DNA of 15,402 bases, taken from assembly GCA_903897985.1 (NCBI GenBank), contig CAIUDS010000342.1, positions 1-15,402 on the forward strand, given 5' to 3'. The notes beneath the pieces are model-generated. The model worked only from the letters and a program-made list of their open reading frames with translations, was not told where the DNA came from and did not search any database. The DNA is from an uncultured delta proteobacterium. Its GTDB lineage: Bacteria > RBG-13-61-14 > DRUE01. Both the position numbers and the translations under genes were made by a program. This document shows positions 6,881 through 14,065 of this stretch, piece by piece; the stretch's first letter is position 1; every line of letters begins with the position of its first letter.

Positions 6881-7075
6881 ATGGGAAAGAAAGAAATGTT
6901 GCTTGATGAACTTAAGCAGATCCCGGAGCCGCTTTTGGAGGAGGTCTGGGATTTTGTCCAGTTCTTGAAAAGCAAGGCTTCCCAGGAAAAAATTGACATC
7001 TCCCTGGCCAGCGAGTCCTCCCTGAAAAAAGATTGGCTTGACCCCAAAGAGGATGAGGCGTGGCGGGATTTGTAA
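6881..7075 (+). CDS. DUF2281-type antitoxin
   Basis: This 64-residue acidic protein starts with the DUF2281 pattern (LLDELKQIPEPLLEEVWDFVQFLKSK, split here as residues 7-20 and 21-32) and ends with LKKDWLDPKEDEAWRDL, the tail often seen in small antitoxins of this group. Such C-terminal tails are typically disordered alone and wrap the partner toxin. AGGAGG lies six bases before the ATG. The 3' end overlaps the toxin start by 16 bases, which enforces coupling and stoichiometry. No separate DNA-binding domain is visible, so autoregulation, if present, would depend on the complex or another protein. Confidence 0.8.
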   Translation: MGKKEMLLDELKQIPEPLLEEVWDFVQFLKSKASQEKIDISLASESSLKKDWLDPKEDEAWRDL

Positions 7076-7392
7076 AAGGCGCGGTGGTGGTCGTTCCTTT
7101 TCCTTTCTCGGACCTGACCCAGGCCAAGCGGAGACCCGCTCTCGTAATTTCCGTCCTGGACGGAGACGATTTGATCCTTTGCCAAATCACCAGCCAATCC
7201 ATTAAAGATCGCTATGCCATTGCTCTGCAAGATCAGGATTTTGAAACCGGCGGCTTGAAACAGCCAAGCAATGTCAGGCCGAACCGCATCTTCACCGCAG
7301 ACAGCCATATCGTCCTCTATAAAATCGGCCATCTCCTGCCGGACAAGCTCAATGAAATTATCCGGAAGATGATCAAGATCATTCAGGAATAG
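7060..7392 (+). CDS. MazF/PemK-family endoribonuclease toxin
   Basis: This 110-residue protein has the usual MazF/PemK length and opening motif: KGAVVVVPFPFSD, then KRRPALVIS (23-31). R25 corresponds to the catalytic arginine, and T44 in QITSQ to the conserved Thr/Ser of the active site. Family members cleave mRNA, and sometimes tRNA or rRNA, at short sequence motifs. The cleavage specificity cannot be read from sequence. It starts at GTG 7060 inside the antitoxin gene, with GAGGATGAGG upstream. The only nearby ATG (7053) is out of frame. The reading frame is intact to TAG at 7390-7392, so the module looks functional. Confidence 0.9.
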   Translation: MAGFVKGAVVVVPFPFSDLTQAKRRPALVISVLDGDDLILCQITSQSIKDRYAIALQDQDFETGGLKQPSNVRPNRIFTADSHIVLYKIGHLLPDKLNEIIRKMIKIIQE

Positions 7393-7591
7393 CCAAACGC
7401 ACTCGGCGCCGAAGCATAAGGTCCTCGATCATGTTATTCCGTTTTTGCCAGCCAAAAGGAGAGCCTACGGCTCCCCGAATCCGCAAAAGTCTTCCGCCTG
7501 AAAATGTCCGGCTCCTCAATTTGATCGCCACGGAATTTAGATCGAGCTGGCGTCATGGAGATACTGTCAACTCAAGTGGCGTTCAGGACAC
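7393..7591. other. Intergenic stretch without a recognised gene
   Basis: There is no convincing gene between the toxin and the DUF262 gene. A 10-bp palindrome, TCGGCGCCGA, lies just after the toxin stop. A small hairpin (GAGCC, TAC, GGCTC near 7463-7475) followed by TCCTTTT on the minus strand could be a weak terminator for the DUF262 gene. The left copy of the 10-bp direct repeat is at 7521-7530. Confidence 0.4.
7521..7530. repeat. Left copy of a 10-bp direct repeat flanking the DUF262 gene
   Basis: TTGATCGCCA occurs here and again, in the same orientation, at 9328-9337. The two copies bracket the A+T-rich DUF262 gene. They could be a target-site duplication or short recombination site, but ten bases can match by chance. 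Confidence 0.35.
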
Positions 7592-9295
7592 CTAAATTCT
7601 CCATATTTCATTATATGCTTTTTTAGCCATATTTTGTGTTCGATTTCTTATATTATCAATTTCCCATTCGTCGGCATCAGCAATATCATGAGGCAGCTGA
7701 TAGCCTTCTAATATAAGAATTCTTTTCTTTTCGTTGAAAGCCTTATTTCTAAGCCTTTGATTAAGAGCTTCTGATACTAAAATTAAATTGCCGACTTGGC
7801 CGACGATTGCCTCGGAAAAATCACTTTCTCCTATTTTACTTTGGGGAACTAAATGCTCAATAGTCATGGCATCAAAATCGGCAGGCATACTCAGAGAATC
7901 CGATTTATTAAAAGAGGATAGGATATATTTTACCAAACCTCGCTGTTTAGAGAGTCTATTAGTGTATACAATTTCTGGAAATAAAGCTTCCACTTCCTTA
8001 AAAGATGGGATCCGTTCTCTTAGCTTGCCTTTGAGCTCTTTTATCAAAATCAAGGTGGCCCTCATATCGTCAGAGCCATAAATTCTTCGCCCAAGAGAAG
8101 CATACATTTGGGAAATGCCGCCCGACGATCGCTGTGAGGTAACGGCGGTGAATAAAAAATGGAATTTTTCAATTGCCACAAGTGCTTGTTCTAAATGTCT
8201 GCTTTTTATTATCTTTTGCTTGCATGATCTTATAAGAGAAAGCACACAGGGGGTTTGTTGCTGAACCCTAAATAGCTGGAGAGCGTTTAGGCTTTCCGGT
8301 ATGCGCCCCTCTTGCTTTGTCCAATTTAAATATTTTATGTCGTGAATGCCGCGATATAGACTACAATCAGAGACAAGGTCATCCAAAAACCCTTTCGCTT
8401 CATTTTTCCCTACACGACTCTTTATCGCCTTAAATATATTTTTTGAGGGTAGATACTCATATCGCGACAGCCAAAAATGATGAATGAACGTGTCTGTCCT
8501 TAGGTCATAAGAAGAGCCTTCAATTGTTTCCAGAATGCGCTCCCATTTAACCTTAGGTGAATCAACCGATGCACTTTTTGCCTTTAGATGCTTTGTTATG
8601 TGATTTTTTACGAGATCAGCAAGGCTCAAGTCCTTTCCTCTAGTATTTAACGTCTCGAAAATTACATAAGCATCATCTTCCTCATCTAATTTTACAAATA
8701 TGATTTTTAAATTAAGCACGCGGTCACGAATATCAATCAATTTCTTTTTGATGTTTTCCTTTTGAGATTCCTTTGAAAGCATTGTATCTGATTTGATACT
8801 TTTTATGACATCGCCAACAAGGCTTTTAAACTGGTCAAAAGCGTTTTTAAGGTTTTCCTCTTCCTGCAAATCTTTGGGCTCGAGCTCAGGTTCACCTAAC
8901 TTCAAAATATGCTCTTGAAAAAACGGAAAAGAAGTCTCTGTCGAAAGAACGTATTCAGGTATATTATCTATATTCTTTCGTTCGATTAACCCATGAATGC
9001 CATTCGCAAGATCATTAAATCCAGAGGCCTTAAGAAAATTCCGTATTATTGCAAGCATAACTATGATTGTAGTAAGCCGCTGTTGGCCATCAACCACGCC
9101 ATACCGTTGATTTCCATCTTTGAATACTACCATTGAGCCTATGAAATAATCAGAAGGGTTCTCGCGAACGATATCGTCCCAAAATTCTTGAATGTTTTCT
9201 CTTGTCCACGAGTATGGGCGTTGGAAGCGCGGAATACGGTAATAGCCAGAGGAAAGAAGGTTGCGAATATCTTGGTCTAATGATTCAATTTTCAT
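7592..9295 (-). CDS. DUF262-DUF1524 fusion, GmrSD-like defence nuclease
   Basis: This 567-residue protein joins the two halves of GmrSD-type type IV restriction systems. The N-terminal DUF262 domain has YRIPRFQRPYSW (19-30) and VVDGQQRLTT (67-76), where DGQQR is the nucleotide-handling motif. The C-terminal DUF1524 (His-Me finger nuclease) domain has IEH481LVPQ, GN503L, N512 and NK518AF. Relatives cut modified phage DNA or act in BREX-linked and stand-alone defence. The target here is unknown. The gene is visibly A+T-rich, with many AAA/ATT codons, unlike its G+C-rich neighbours, which indicates horizontal acquisition. I chose ATG 9295, five bases after AGGAGG. The TTG three bases earlier is too close. 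A strong promoter and a possible 17-codon leader ORF lie upstream. Confidence 0.88.
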   Translation of the reverse strand: MKIESLDQDIRNLLSSGYYRIPRFQRPYSWTRENIQEFWDDIVRENPSDYFIGSMVVFKDGNQRYGVVDGQQRLTTIIVMLAIIRNFLKASGFNDLANGIHGLIERKNIDNIPEYVLSTETSFPFFQEHILKLGEPELEPKDLQEEENLKNAFDQFKSLVGDVIKSIKSDTMLSKESQKENIKKKLIDIRDRVLNLKIIFVKLDEEDDAYVIFETLNTRGKDLSLADLVKNHITKHLKAKSASVDSPKVKWERILETIEGSSYDLRTDTFIHHFWLSRYEYLPSKNIFKAIKSRVGKNEAKGFLDDLVSDCSLYRGIHDIKYLNWTKQEGRIPESLNALQLFRVQQQTPCVLSLIRSCKQKIIKSRHLEQALVAIEKFHFLFTAVTSQRSSGGISQMYASLGRRIYGSDDMRATLILIKELKGKLRERIPSFKEVEALFPEIVYTNRLSKQRGLVKYILSSFNKSDSLSMPADFDAMTIEHLVPQSKIGESDFSEAIVGQVGNLILVSEALNQRLRNKAFNEKKRILILEGYQLPHDIADADEWEIDNIRNRTQNMAKKAYNEIWRI

Positions 9296-9338
9296 CAAAA
9301 CCTCCTAAATGTTTGGCGGATTGAGCCTTGATCGCCAT
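9285..9338 (-). CDS. Possible 17-residue leader ORF overlapping the DUF262 start
   Basis: An ATG at 9338 follows a strong Shine-Dalgarno run (GGAGGAG, six bases away) and encodes MAIKAQSAKHLGGFDEN, ending at TGA 9287-9285. The stop lies 11 bases inside the DUF262 gene, whose own AGGAGG is within this ORF. It is therefore placed to couple translation of the two, or to limit it. The peptide is not recognised. It could also be the stub of a lost upstream partner gene. Confidence 0.5.
   Translation of the reverse strand: MAIKAQSAKHLGGFDEN
9328..9337. repeat. Right copy of the 10-bp direct repeat
   Basis: TTGATCGCCA matches 7521-7530 exactly. This copy overlaps the start codon and first codons of the small leader ORF. 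Confidence 0.35.
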
Positions 9339-9419
9339 TGATCTCCTCCTTTTTGCCTCTGTTTTCCCGCCCTTTTGGGGCATCAAATTTACTGCTTTTT
9401 AAATTAACTGCTGGAAGGG

Positions 9420-9448
9420 ATTATGCGGGCATTTTTCTAAGTTGTCAA
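9420..9448 (-). promoter_or_regulatory. Strong sigma70-type promoter of the DUF262 gene
   Basis: On the minus strand, a perfect TTGACA (9448-9443) is followed after 17 bases by CATAAT (9425-9420), five of six matches. The transcript would start near 9413, giving a leader of about 75 bases before the small ORF and about 118 before the DUF262 ATG. Confidence 0.75.
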
Positions 9449-9464
9449 GCATAAAATGCAGGAT

Positions 9465-9541
9465 GGTCAGAGGGTCGGTGGTCGGTGGTCAGTGGTGGTA
9501 GCTTGGAACAGTGGATAGTGGGTAGTGGGTGGTGGTTAGTG
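9465..9541 (+). repeat. Degenerate heptamer tandem repeats, G/T-rich
   Basis: Two blocks of 7-base units are visible. Block one: GGTCAGA, then GGTCGGT (9473-9479), GGTCGGT, GGTCAGT, GGTGGTA (to 9500). Block two: GTGGATA (9511-9517), GTGGGTA, GTGGGTG, GTGGTTA, GTG. Both are rotations of a GTGG-plus-three family. The run of GG pairs could fold into a two-tier G-quadruplex. It lies between the divergent DUF262 and dprA promoters. Confidence 0.85.
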
Positions 9542-9558
9542 AAATTGCCGAATTCCAA

Positions 9559-9594
9559 CCTAAGCAAGTAGCTGAAAAGCTTAGGGAGTTTTTT
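9559..9594 (+). terminator. Terminator-like hairpin upstream of dprA
   Basis: CCTAAGC (9559-9565) and GCTTAGG (9579-9585) form a 7-bp stem with a 13-base loop, followed by GAG and six T's. No plus-strand gene precedes it, so it may insulate dprA from read-through or end a small transcript crossing the heptamer repeats. Confidence 0.5.
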
Positions 9595-9601
9595 GCCCGG
9601 T

Positions 9602-9630
9602 TTGACAAGCCCGGCCATTGCCATTACCCT
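9602..9630 (+). promoter_or_regulatory. Probable promoter of the dprA-topA-queC operon
   Basis: A perfect TTGACA (9602-9607) is followed after 17 bases by TACCCT (9625-9630), a weak -10. The expected start, near 9637, leaves a leader of about eight bases before the dprA ATG at 9645. Confidence 0.45.
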
Positions 9631-9644
9631 TCTTGGTTAATCCC

Positions 9645-10781
9645 ATGGACGAGAACGAAAGAAATTTGCTCTGGCTTCGGCTTTCGAATGCGAAGGGTCT
9701 GGGCCGAATCTCGATCAAGCGGCTGTTTGACCAATTCGGGAGCGCGGAGAAAATTTTCGAGGCTGGTGATTCGGAACTGGGCCAGGTCGAGGGCATCAAA
9801 CGCGGGATGGGCAAGGAGTTGCGCAAGAAGGAGCATCGAGAATTTGCCGAGGCCGAACTGGAGCGGTGCGAAAAGTTGGGAGTGAAAATGGTGGGCCTGG
9901 ATTCGCCGCACTATCCGAAAAATCTTTTGCAGATTCCGGACCCGCCGCCGGCGCTTTATTTGAAAGGGGATATAAAACCGGAGGACCAGCGGGCCGTGGC
10001 CGTGGTCGGCTCGCGCAACCATAACGATTACGGCGAGGTGATGGCGAAACGGATGGGGGCGGGGCTGGCAAAGTTCGGGATCACGGTTGTGAGCGGCATG
10101 GCCCGGGGCATTGACTCGCTGAGCCAGGGCGCGGCGCTGGACGCGCGGGGCAGGACGATTGCGGTTTTAGGCTCGGGGGTGGACCAAATATATCCGCCCG
10201 AACTGAAACCTCTTTATGATCGCATCGTTGAGCGGGGCGCGGTCGCAAGCGAGTTCCCGATCGGGACCGGCCCGGTTGCGGAAAATTTCCCGCAGCGCAA
10301 CCGGATCATCTCCGGGCTTTCCGCGGGCGTGGTTGTGGTCCAGGCCAATAACCCGCGGAGCGGCTCGCTGATCACGGCGCGGCTGGCCCTGGACCAGGGC
10401 CGTCCGCTCTACGCGGTCCCGGGCAACGCGCTCACGCCTTGGGCGCGCGAAACCAACGGCTTGATCAAGCAGGGGGCGATCCTGGTGGAGGACGCGCAAG
10501 ATATTGTGCTTGATCTTTTCCCGAGCCTGGGCATCAAAAAGGACGAGTTGTTGCCGCTGTTCGCGGCCGCGGGCAAACCCGGGGACTTGACAAATGAGCA
10601 GGATAAACTTTACTCTCTGCTTCCCGAGCCGGAAGAGGGCGCGGTGGAACTGGACATCCTGATCCGCAAGAGCGGGGCGAGCGCGGGCTCGGCGCAGGCG
10701 CTCCTGACCGAGCTCGAGTTGTTCGGACTGATCGAAAAAATTGAAGGTGGTAAATGGCGGAAAAAACCGATAGCGCAATAG
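9645..10781 (+). CDS. dprA: DNA-processing protein DprA (Smf)
   Basis: This 378-residue protein has the full DprA layout. An N-terminal helix-hairpin-helix-like region contains NAKGLGRISIKRLFDQFGS. The central Rossmann-like domain has VAVVGSRNHNDYG (about 117-129), SGMARGIDS, GSGVDQIYP, FPQRNRIISGLS and NPRSGSLITA. A C-terminal winged helix follows at about 315-370. DprA binds incoming single-stranded DNA and loads RecA during natural transformation, and is also retained in bacteria not known to be competent. I chose ATG 9645 over the TTG at 9618 because the TTG lies within the promoter spacer and the family starts near MDENERNLLWL. There is no Shine-Dalgarno sequence. The 3' end overlaps topA by 28 bases. 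Confidence 0.95.
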   Translation: MDENERNLLWLRLSNAKGLGRISIKRLFDQFGSAEKIFEAGDSELGQVEGIKRGMGKELRKKEHREFAEAELERCEKLGVKMVGLDSPHYPKNLLQIPDPPPALYLKGDIKPEDQRAVAVVGSRNHNDYGEVMAKRMGAGLAKFGITVVSGMARGIDSLSQGAALDARGRTIAVLGSGVDQIYPPELKPLYDRIVERGAVASEFPIGTGPVAENFPQRNRIISGLSAGVVVVQANNPRSGSLITARLALDQGRPLYAVPGNALTPWARETNGLIKQGAILVEDAQDIVLDLFPSLGIKKDELLPLFAAAGKPGDLTNEQDKLYSLLPEPEEGAVELDILIRKSGASAGSAQALLTELELFGLIEKIEGGKWRKKPIAQ

Positions 10782-13150
10782 CGAAAAATCTTTTGATCGT
10801 GGAAAGCCCGGCCAAGGCCCAGACCATCGGCCGGTATCTGGGCAAGGACTTCACGGTCAAGGCCAGCATCGGCCACATCGTTGACCTTCCCCCCAAAACC
10901 CTGGGCGTGAACCTGGAAAAGGATTTCGAGCCGCAATACGAGGTGATGGAGAAGAAAAAAAATGTGGCGCGCGAAATCAAGGCCGCGGCCAAAAAGGCGG
11001 ACATGGTTTATCTGGCGCCGGACCCGGACCGCGAGGGCGAAGCCATTGCCTGGCATATCGCGGAGCTGATCAAGAAGGACAATCCCAACACCAACATCAA
11101 GCGCGTGCTCATCAACGAAATCACCAAACAGGCGGTGAAGGACGCGATTGCCAACGCGGGAGAGCTGGACCGGAACCGGTTCGAGGCCCAGCAGGCGCGG
11201 CGCATCCTGGACCGGCTGGTCGGGTATCAAATCAGCCCCATGCTCTGGCGCAAGGTCCGCACCGGGACTTCCGCGGGCCGCGTCCAGTCGGTCGCGGTGC
11301 GGATAATCTGCGAGCGCGAGCGCGAGGTCCTGAAGTTCAAGCCGGAGGAATACTGGACACTCGAGGCCAACTTTAAAACAGCGAACCCGCCGGAATTTTT
11401 GGCCAAGCTGGCCCAGCTCAAGGGCGAAAAGCCGAAAATCAGCGACCAGGCCCAGGCCGAGCAGATCGAAAAGGAACTGCTCGGGCTAAGCTTTGAGGTC
11501 TCCAGGGTCGAACGGAAGGAAAAGCAAAAGCGGCCGCCGGAGCCGTTCATCACGGCGCGGCTGCAGCAGGACGCGGCGCGGAGGTTCGGGTTTCCGGCCA
11601 AGCGGACCATGACCATTGCGCAACAATTATATGAAGGCATTGACCTGGGCCCGGAGGGAAGGCTGGGCCTGATCACCTATATGAGGACCGACTCGGTGCG
11701 GGTGAGCGACCAGGCCCTCGACGCGGCGCGGAAAAAAATCCTGGAGCTGTTCGGCCCGAGTCATCTCCCGGACCGGCCCAACATTTACAAGAGCAAGAAG
11801 ACCGCGCAGGAGGCCCACGAGGCCATCCGGCCAACCATGCTGGACCAAACCCCGGACCGGGTCAATCAATACCTAACCACCGAGCAGCAAAAACTCTACC
11901 GTCTCATTTACGAGCGGTTCCTCGCTTCCCAGATGAAGCCCGCCATCTTCGACCAGACCACCATCGAACTCAAGGCCGACGGATTCCTCTTCCGCGCCAC
12001 CGGCGCCGTGATCAAGTTCCCGGGGTTTCTGGCCCTGTGGCAGGAGCCGGAGAGCGAGGACGAGGCCGAGGAAAAAGAGGATTCCAAAAAATTGCCCGAG
12101 GTCAAAGCGGGGGAAAAAGCGGACTTGCTCAAGCTGGACAAGAAGCAGCATTTCACCCAGCCTCCTCCGCGCTACAACGAGGCGAGCCTGATCAAGGAGC
12201 TGGAGGAAAAAGGCATCGGCCGGCCCAGCACTTACGCCCAGATCGTGACCACCATCCAGGACCGCGAGTATGTGAAAAAGGAAAAACTGGTTTTCAAGCC
12301 GACCCCGCTCGGGTTCCTGGTCAATGACATCCTGGTGCTGAGTTTCCCGGACATCGTCAATGTCCAATTCACGGCGCGGATGGAAGAGGAGCTGGACGAG
12401 GTTGAGGAAGGCAAACTCCAGTGGGTGACATTACTCAAGGAGTTTTACGGCAAGTTTTCGCAGGACTTGAAGGATGCGCCCGCGGCGATTGACAAGTTCC
12501 GCGCCGAGGTCCCGACCGATCTGAAGTGCCCGAAGTGCGGGAAGGAGTTGATGGTCAAGTGGAGCCGGCAGGGGGAATTCATCGCCTGCTCCGGCTATCC
12601 GGAATGCGATTTCAGTTCCAATTTTCGGAGGAAAGAAAATGGAGAGACTGAATTGGTGACCCGGGAAGAAAGCGGAATCGCCTGCCCTCTATGCGGAAAC
12701 CCGCTGGTCGTGCGCAAGGGAAAACGCGGAGAGTTCCTCGGTTGCTCCACTTTTCCCAAATGCCGCTTCACCTCGAACTTCGAGCGCATCGAGTCGGGCG
12801 AAATCAAAATTGTGGAAAAAGCCGCGGCCGCGCGGGTGGAATCCGGGATCAACTGCGAGAAATGCGGCAAGCCCATGTTGATCAAAAGCAAGGGCTCGCG
12901 CGAGTTCTTGGCTTGCTCCGGATACCCCGCCTGCCGGAACATCAAGAATTTCAAACGCAACGAAAAAGGCGAAATCGAGATCATCGCGTCAACCGCCGGC
13001 CCGGTGGAAAACAAGACCTGCCCGAAATGCGGCAAGCCCCTGGCCTACAAGCGCGGCCGGTTCGGCCCGTTCCTCGCCTGCACCGGGTACCCCGAGTGCA
13101 AATACATAGAATCGCTCAAAAAGAAAAAGCCCGCGGAAGATAAAAAATGA
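10754..13150 (+). CDS. topA: DNA topoisomerase I (type IA)
   Basis: This 798-residue enzyme relaxes negative supercoils through a tyrosine-DNA intermediate. The TOPRIM domain shows E17 in LLIVESPAKA, then D90, D92 and E94 in PDPDREGEAIAWHI, the acidic metal site. The catalytic tyrosine is Y309 in LITYMRTDSVR. NEASLIKELEEKGIGRPSTYA follows as expected (positions about 475-495). From about 591 to the end there are four C4 zinc ribbons (CxxCG...CSGYPEC type), each with all four cysteines, so the tail is intact. It begins inside dprA, with AAGGTGG four bases before the ATG, and its TGA overlaps the queC ATG, so the three genes are probably translated from one message. Confidence 0.97.
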   Translation: MAEKTDSAIAKNLLIVESPAKAQTIGRYLGKDFTVKASIGHIVDLPPKTLGVNLEKDFEPQYEVMEKKKNVAREIKAAAKKADMVYLAPDPDREGEAIAWHIAELIKKDNPNTNIKRVLINEITKQAVKDAIANAGELDRNRFEAQQARRILDRLVGYQISPMLWRKVRTGTSAGRVQSVAVRIICEREREVLKFKPEEYWTLEANFKTANPPEFLAKLAQLKGEKPKISDQAQAEQIEKELLGLSFEVSRVERKEKQKRPPEPFITARLQQDAARRFGFPAKRTMTIAQQLYEGIDLGPEGRLGLITYMRTDSVRVSDQALDAARKKILELFGPSHLPDRPNIYKSKKTAQEAHEAIRPTMLDQTPDRVNQYLTTEQQKLYRLIYERFLASQMKPAIFDQTTIELKADGFLFRATGAVIKFPGFLALWQEPESEDEAEEKEDSKKLPEVKAGEKADLLKLDKKQHFTQPPPRYNEASLIKELEEKGIGRPSTYAQIVTTIQDREYVKKEKLVFKPTPLGFLVNDILVLSFPDIVNVQFTARMEEELDEVEEGKLQWVTLLKEFYGKFSQDLKDAPAAIDKFRAEVPTDLKCPKCGKELMVKWSRQGEFIACSGYPECDFSSNFRRKENGETELVTREESGIACPLCGNPLVVRKGKRGEFLGCSTFPKCRFTSNFERIESGEIKIVEKAAAARVESGINCEKCGKPMLIKSKGSREFLACSGYPACRNIKNFKRNEKGEIEIIASTAGPVENKTCPKCGKPLAYKRGRFGPFLACTGYPECKYIESLKKKKPAEDKK

Positions 13151-13836
13151 TCTCCGGCAAAACCGCGGTGGTCCTGCTCAGCGGCGGAATTGATTCCGCG
13201 GTCGCTTCCGCCATTGCCCAAAAAACCAACCATGAACTTTTCGGCCTGAGCTTCGACTACGGACAGCGACACCGCTTTGAGTTGGAGGCCGCGCAAAAAG
13301 TTGCCCGCGGCCTGGGCTTGGATAAACATGTCATTTTCCCGCTGAACCTGGCTCAGTTCGGCGGCTCGGCCCTGCTCGGCTCGGGCGAGGTGCCCAAGGG
13401 CAGGACCGAACGGGAAATCTCGAGCGGGATCCCGGTCACTTATGTCCCGGGCCGGAATTTGATTTTCCTTGCCATCGCCGTGGCCTGGGCGGAAATCCTG
13501 AACGCGGACGCGGTGGTGATCGGCGCGCACACGGCCGATTATTCGGGCTACCCGGACTGCCGGCCCGAGTTCATGGACGCCTTCCAACGCGCGGCCAATC
13601 TCGCCACCAAGGCCGGGACCGAGCGAAGGCTGATCCGGATCTGGCCGCCCCTCATAAATATGGGCAAGGCCGAGATCATCAAGACCGGCGCGGAATTGGG
13701 CGTTGATTTCTCCCTCACCTTTTCCTGCTACGACCCCGACGCGCAGGGACGCGCCTGCGGGTTGTGCGATTCCTGCCTGATCCGCAAAAAGGGATTCGAG
13801 CAGGCCGGGATGGCAGACCCCACCATTTACCAATAA
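13147..13836 (+). CDS. queC: 7-cyano-7-deazaguanine (preQ0) synthase QueC
   Basis: This 229-residue enzyme uses ATP and ammonia to convert 7-carboxy-7-deazaguanine to preQ0, the precursor of queuosine in tRNA and of deazaguanine DNA modifications. The PP-loop is LSGGIDSA (11-18), and FDYGQRH follows. The C-terminal zinc site is C194, C204, C207 and C210, close to the family spacing. Length is normal. Its ATG overlaps the topA TGA by four bases. No queD, queE or queF is in the window, so whether the product goes to tRNA or DNA cannot be decided here. Confidence 0.96.
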   Translation: MISGKTAVVLLSGGIDSAVASAIAQKTNHELFGLSFDYGQRHRFELEAAQKVARGLGLDKHVIFPLNLAQFGGSALLGSGEVPKGRTEREISSGIPVTYVPGRNLIFLAIAVAWAEILNADAVVIGAHTADYSGYPDCRPEFMDAFQRAANLATKAGTERRLIRIWPPLINMGKAEIIKTGAELGVDFSLTFSCYDPDAQGRACGLCDSCLIRKKGFEQAGMADPTIYQ

Positions 13837-13882
13837 AGATTCCTGTTGAGCATGTCAACCATTTTGTGGCAAAAGGAATCTT
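13836..13882 (+). repeat. Nested inverted repeat starting at the queC stop codon
   Basis: AAGATTCCT (13836-13844) and AGGAATCTT (13874-13882) are perfect 9-bp arms. Directly inside, GTTGA (13845-13849) and TCAAC (13855-13859) form a second stem, leaving 14 unpaired bases on one side. No T-run follows, so it is not a standard terminator. It may protect the 3' end of the operon mRNA or be a mobile-element end. Confidence 0.6.
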
Positions 13883-14065
13883 GGGGCTTGCTTATGGTTG
13901 TTGCCATCGCTCACGCGCAGTTGCCGATTTTCGCCGCCTCCCGCGCATATCCCAGTCTCCTTCCTGCTCAAACCAGCTGACTGCCTTCATCGCTTCCGTT
14001 AGGTTGGTAATTAGACGCAAGACCGGCGCTCTCCTTTAGTTTGGTTTTTACCACTCTATTTGAGC
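13883..14065. other. Intergenic stretch without a recognised gene
   Basis: No supported gene or RNA was found. On the minus strand, one frame is open from about 14029 back to a TAA near 13890 (including LRLITNLTEAMKAV). It lacks a ribosome site or recognised family and may be a decayed gene end. Confidence 0.4.

Noticed and set aside
7400..7560. Short minus-strand frames (33-50 codons) between the toxin and DUF262 genes.
   Set aside because: They have no ribosome sites, conflict with each other in frame, and match no recognised family.
7592..9295. Considered a two-gene GmrS/GmrD arrangement or a frameshifted gene.
   Set aside because: One uninterrupted frame carries both domains in order, so it is a natural fusion.
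9529..9885. A 118-codon plus-strand frame starting in the heptamer repeats and running into dprA.
   Set aside because: Its first codons are repeat sequence and most of it is an out-of-frame reading of the dprA N-terminus.
13764..14039. A 91-codon plus-strand frame overlapping the end of queC.
   Set aside because: It overlaps the zinc site of queC in another frame, has no ribosome site, and continues into non-coding sequence.
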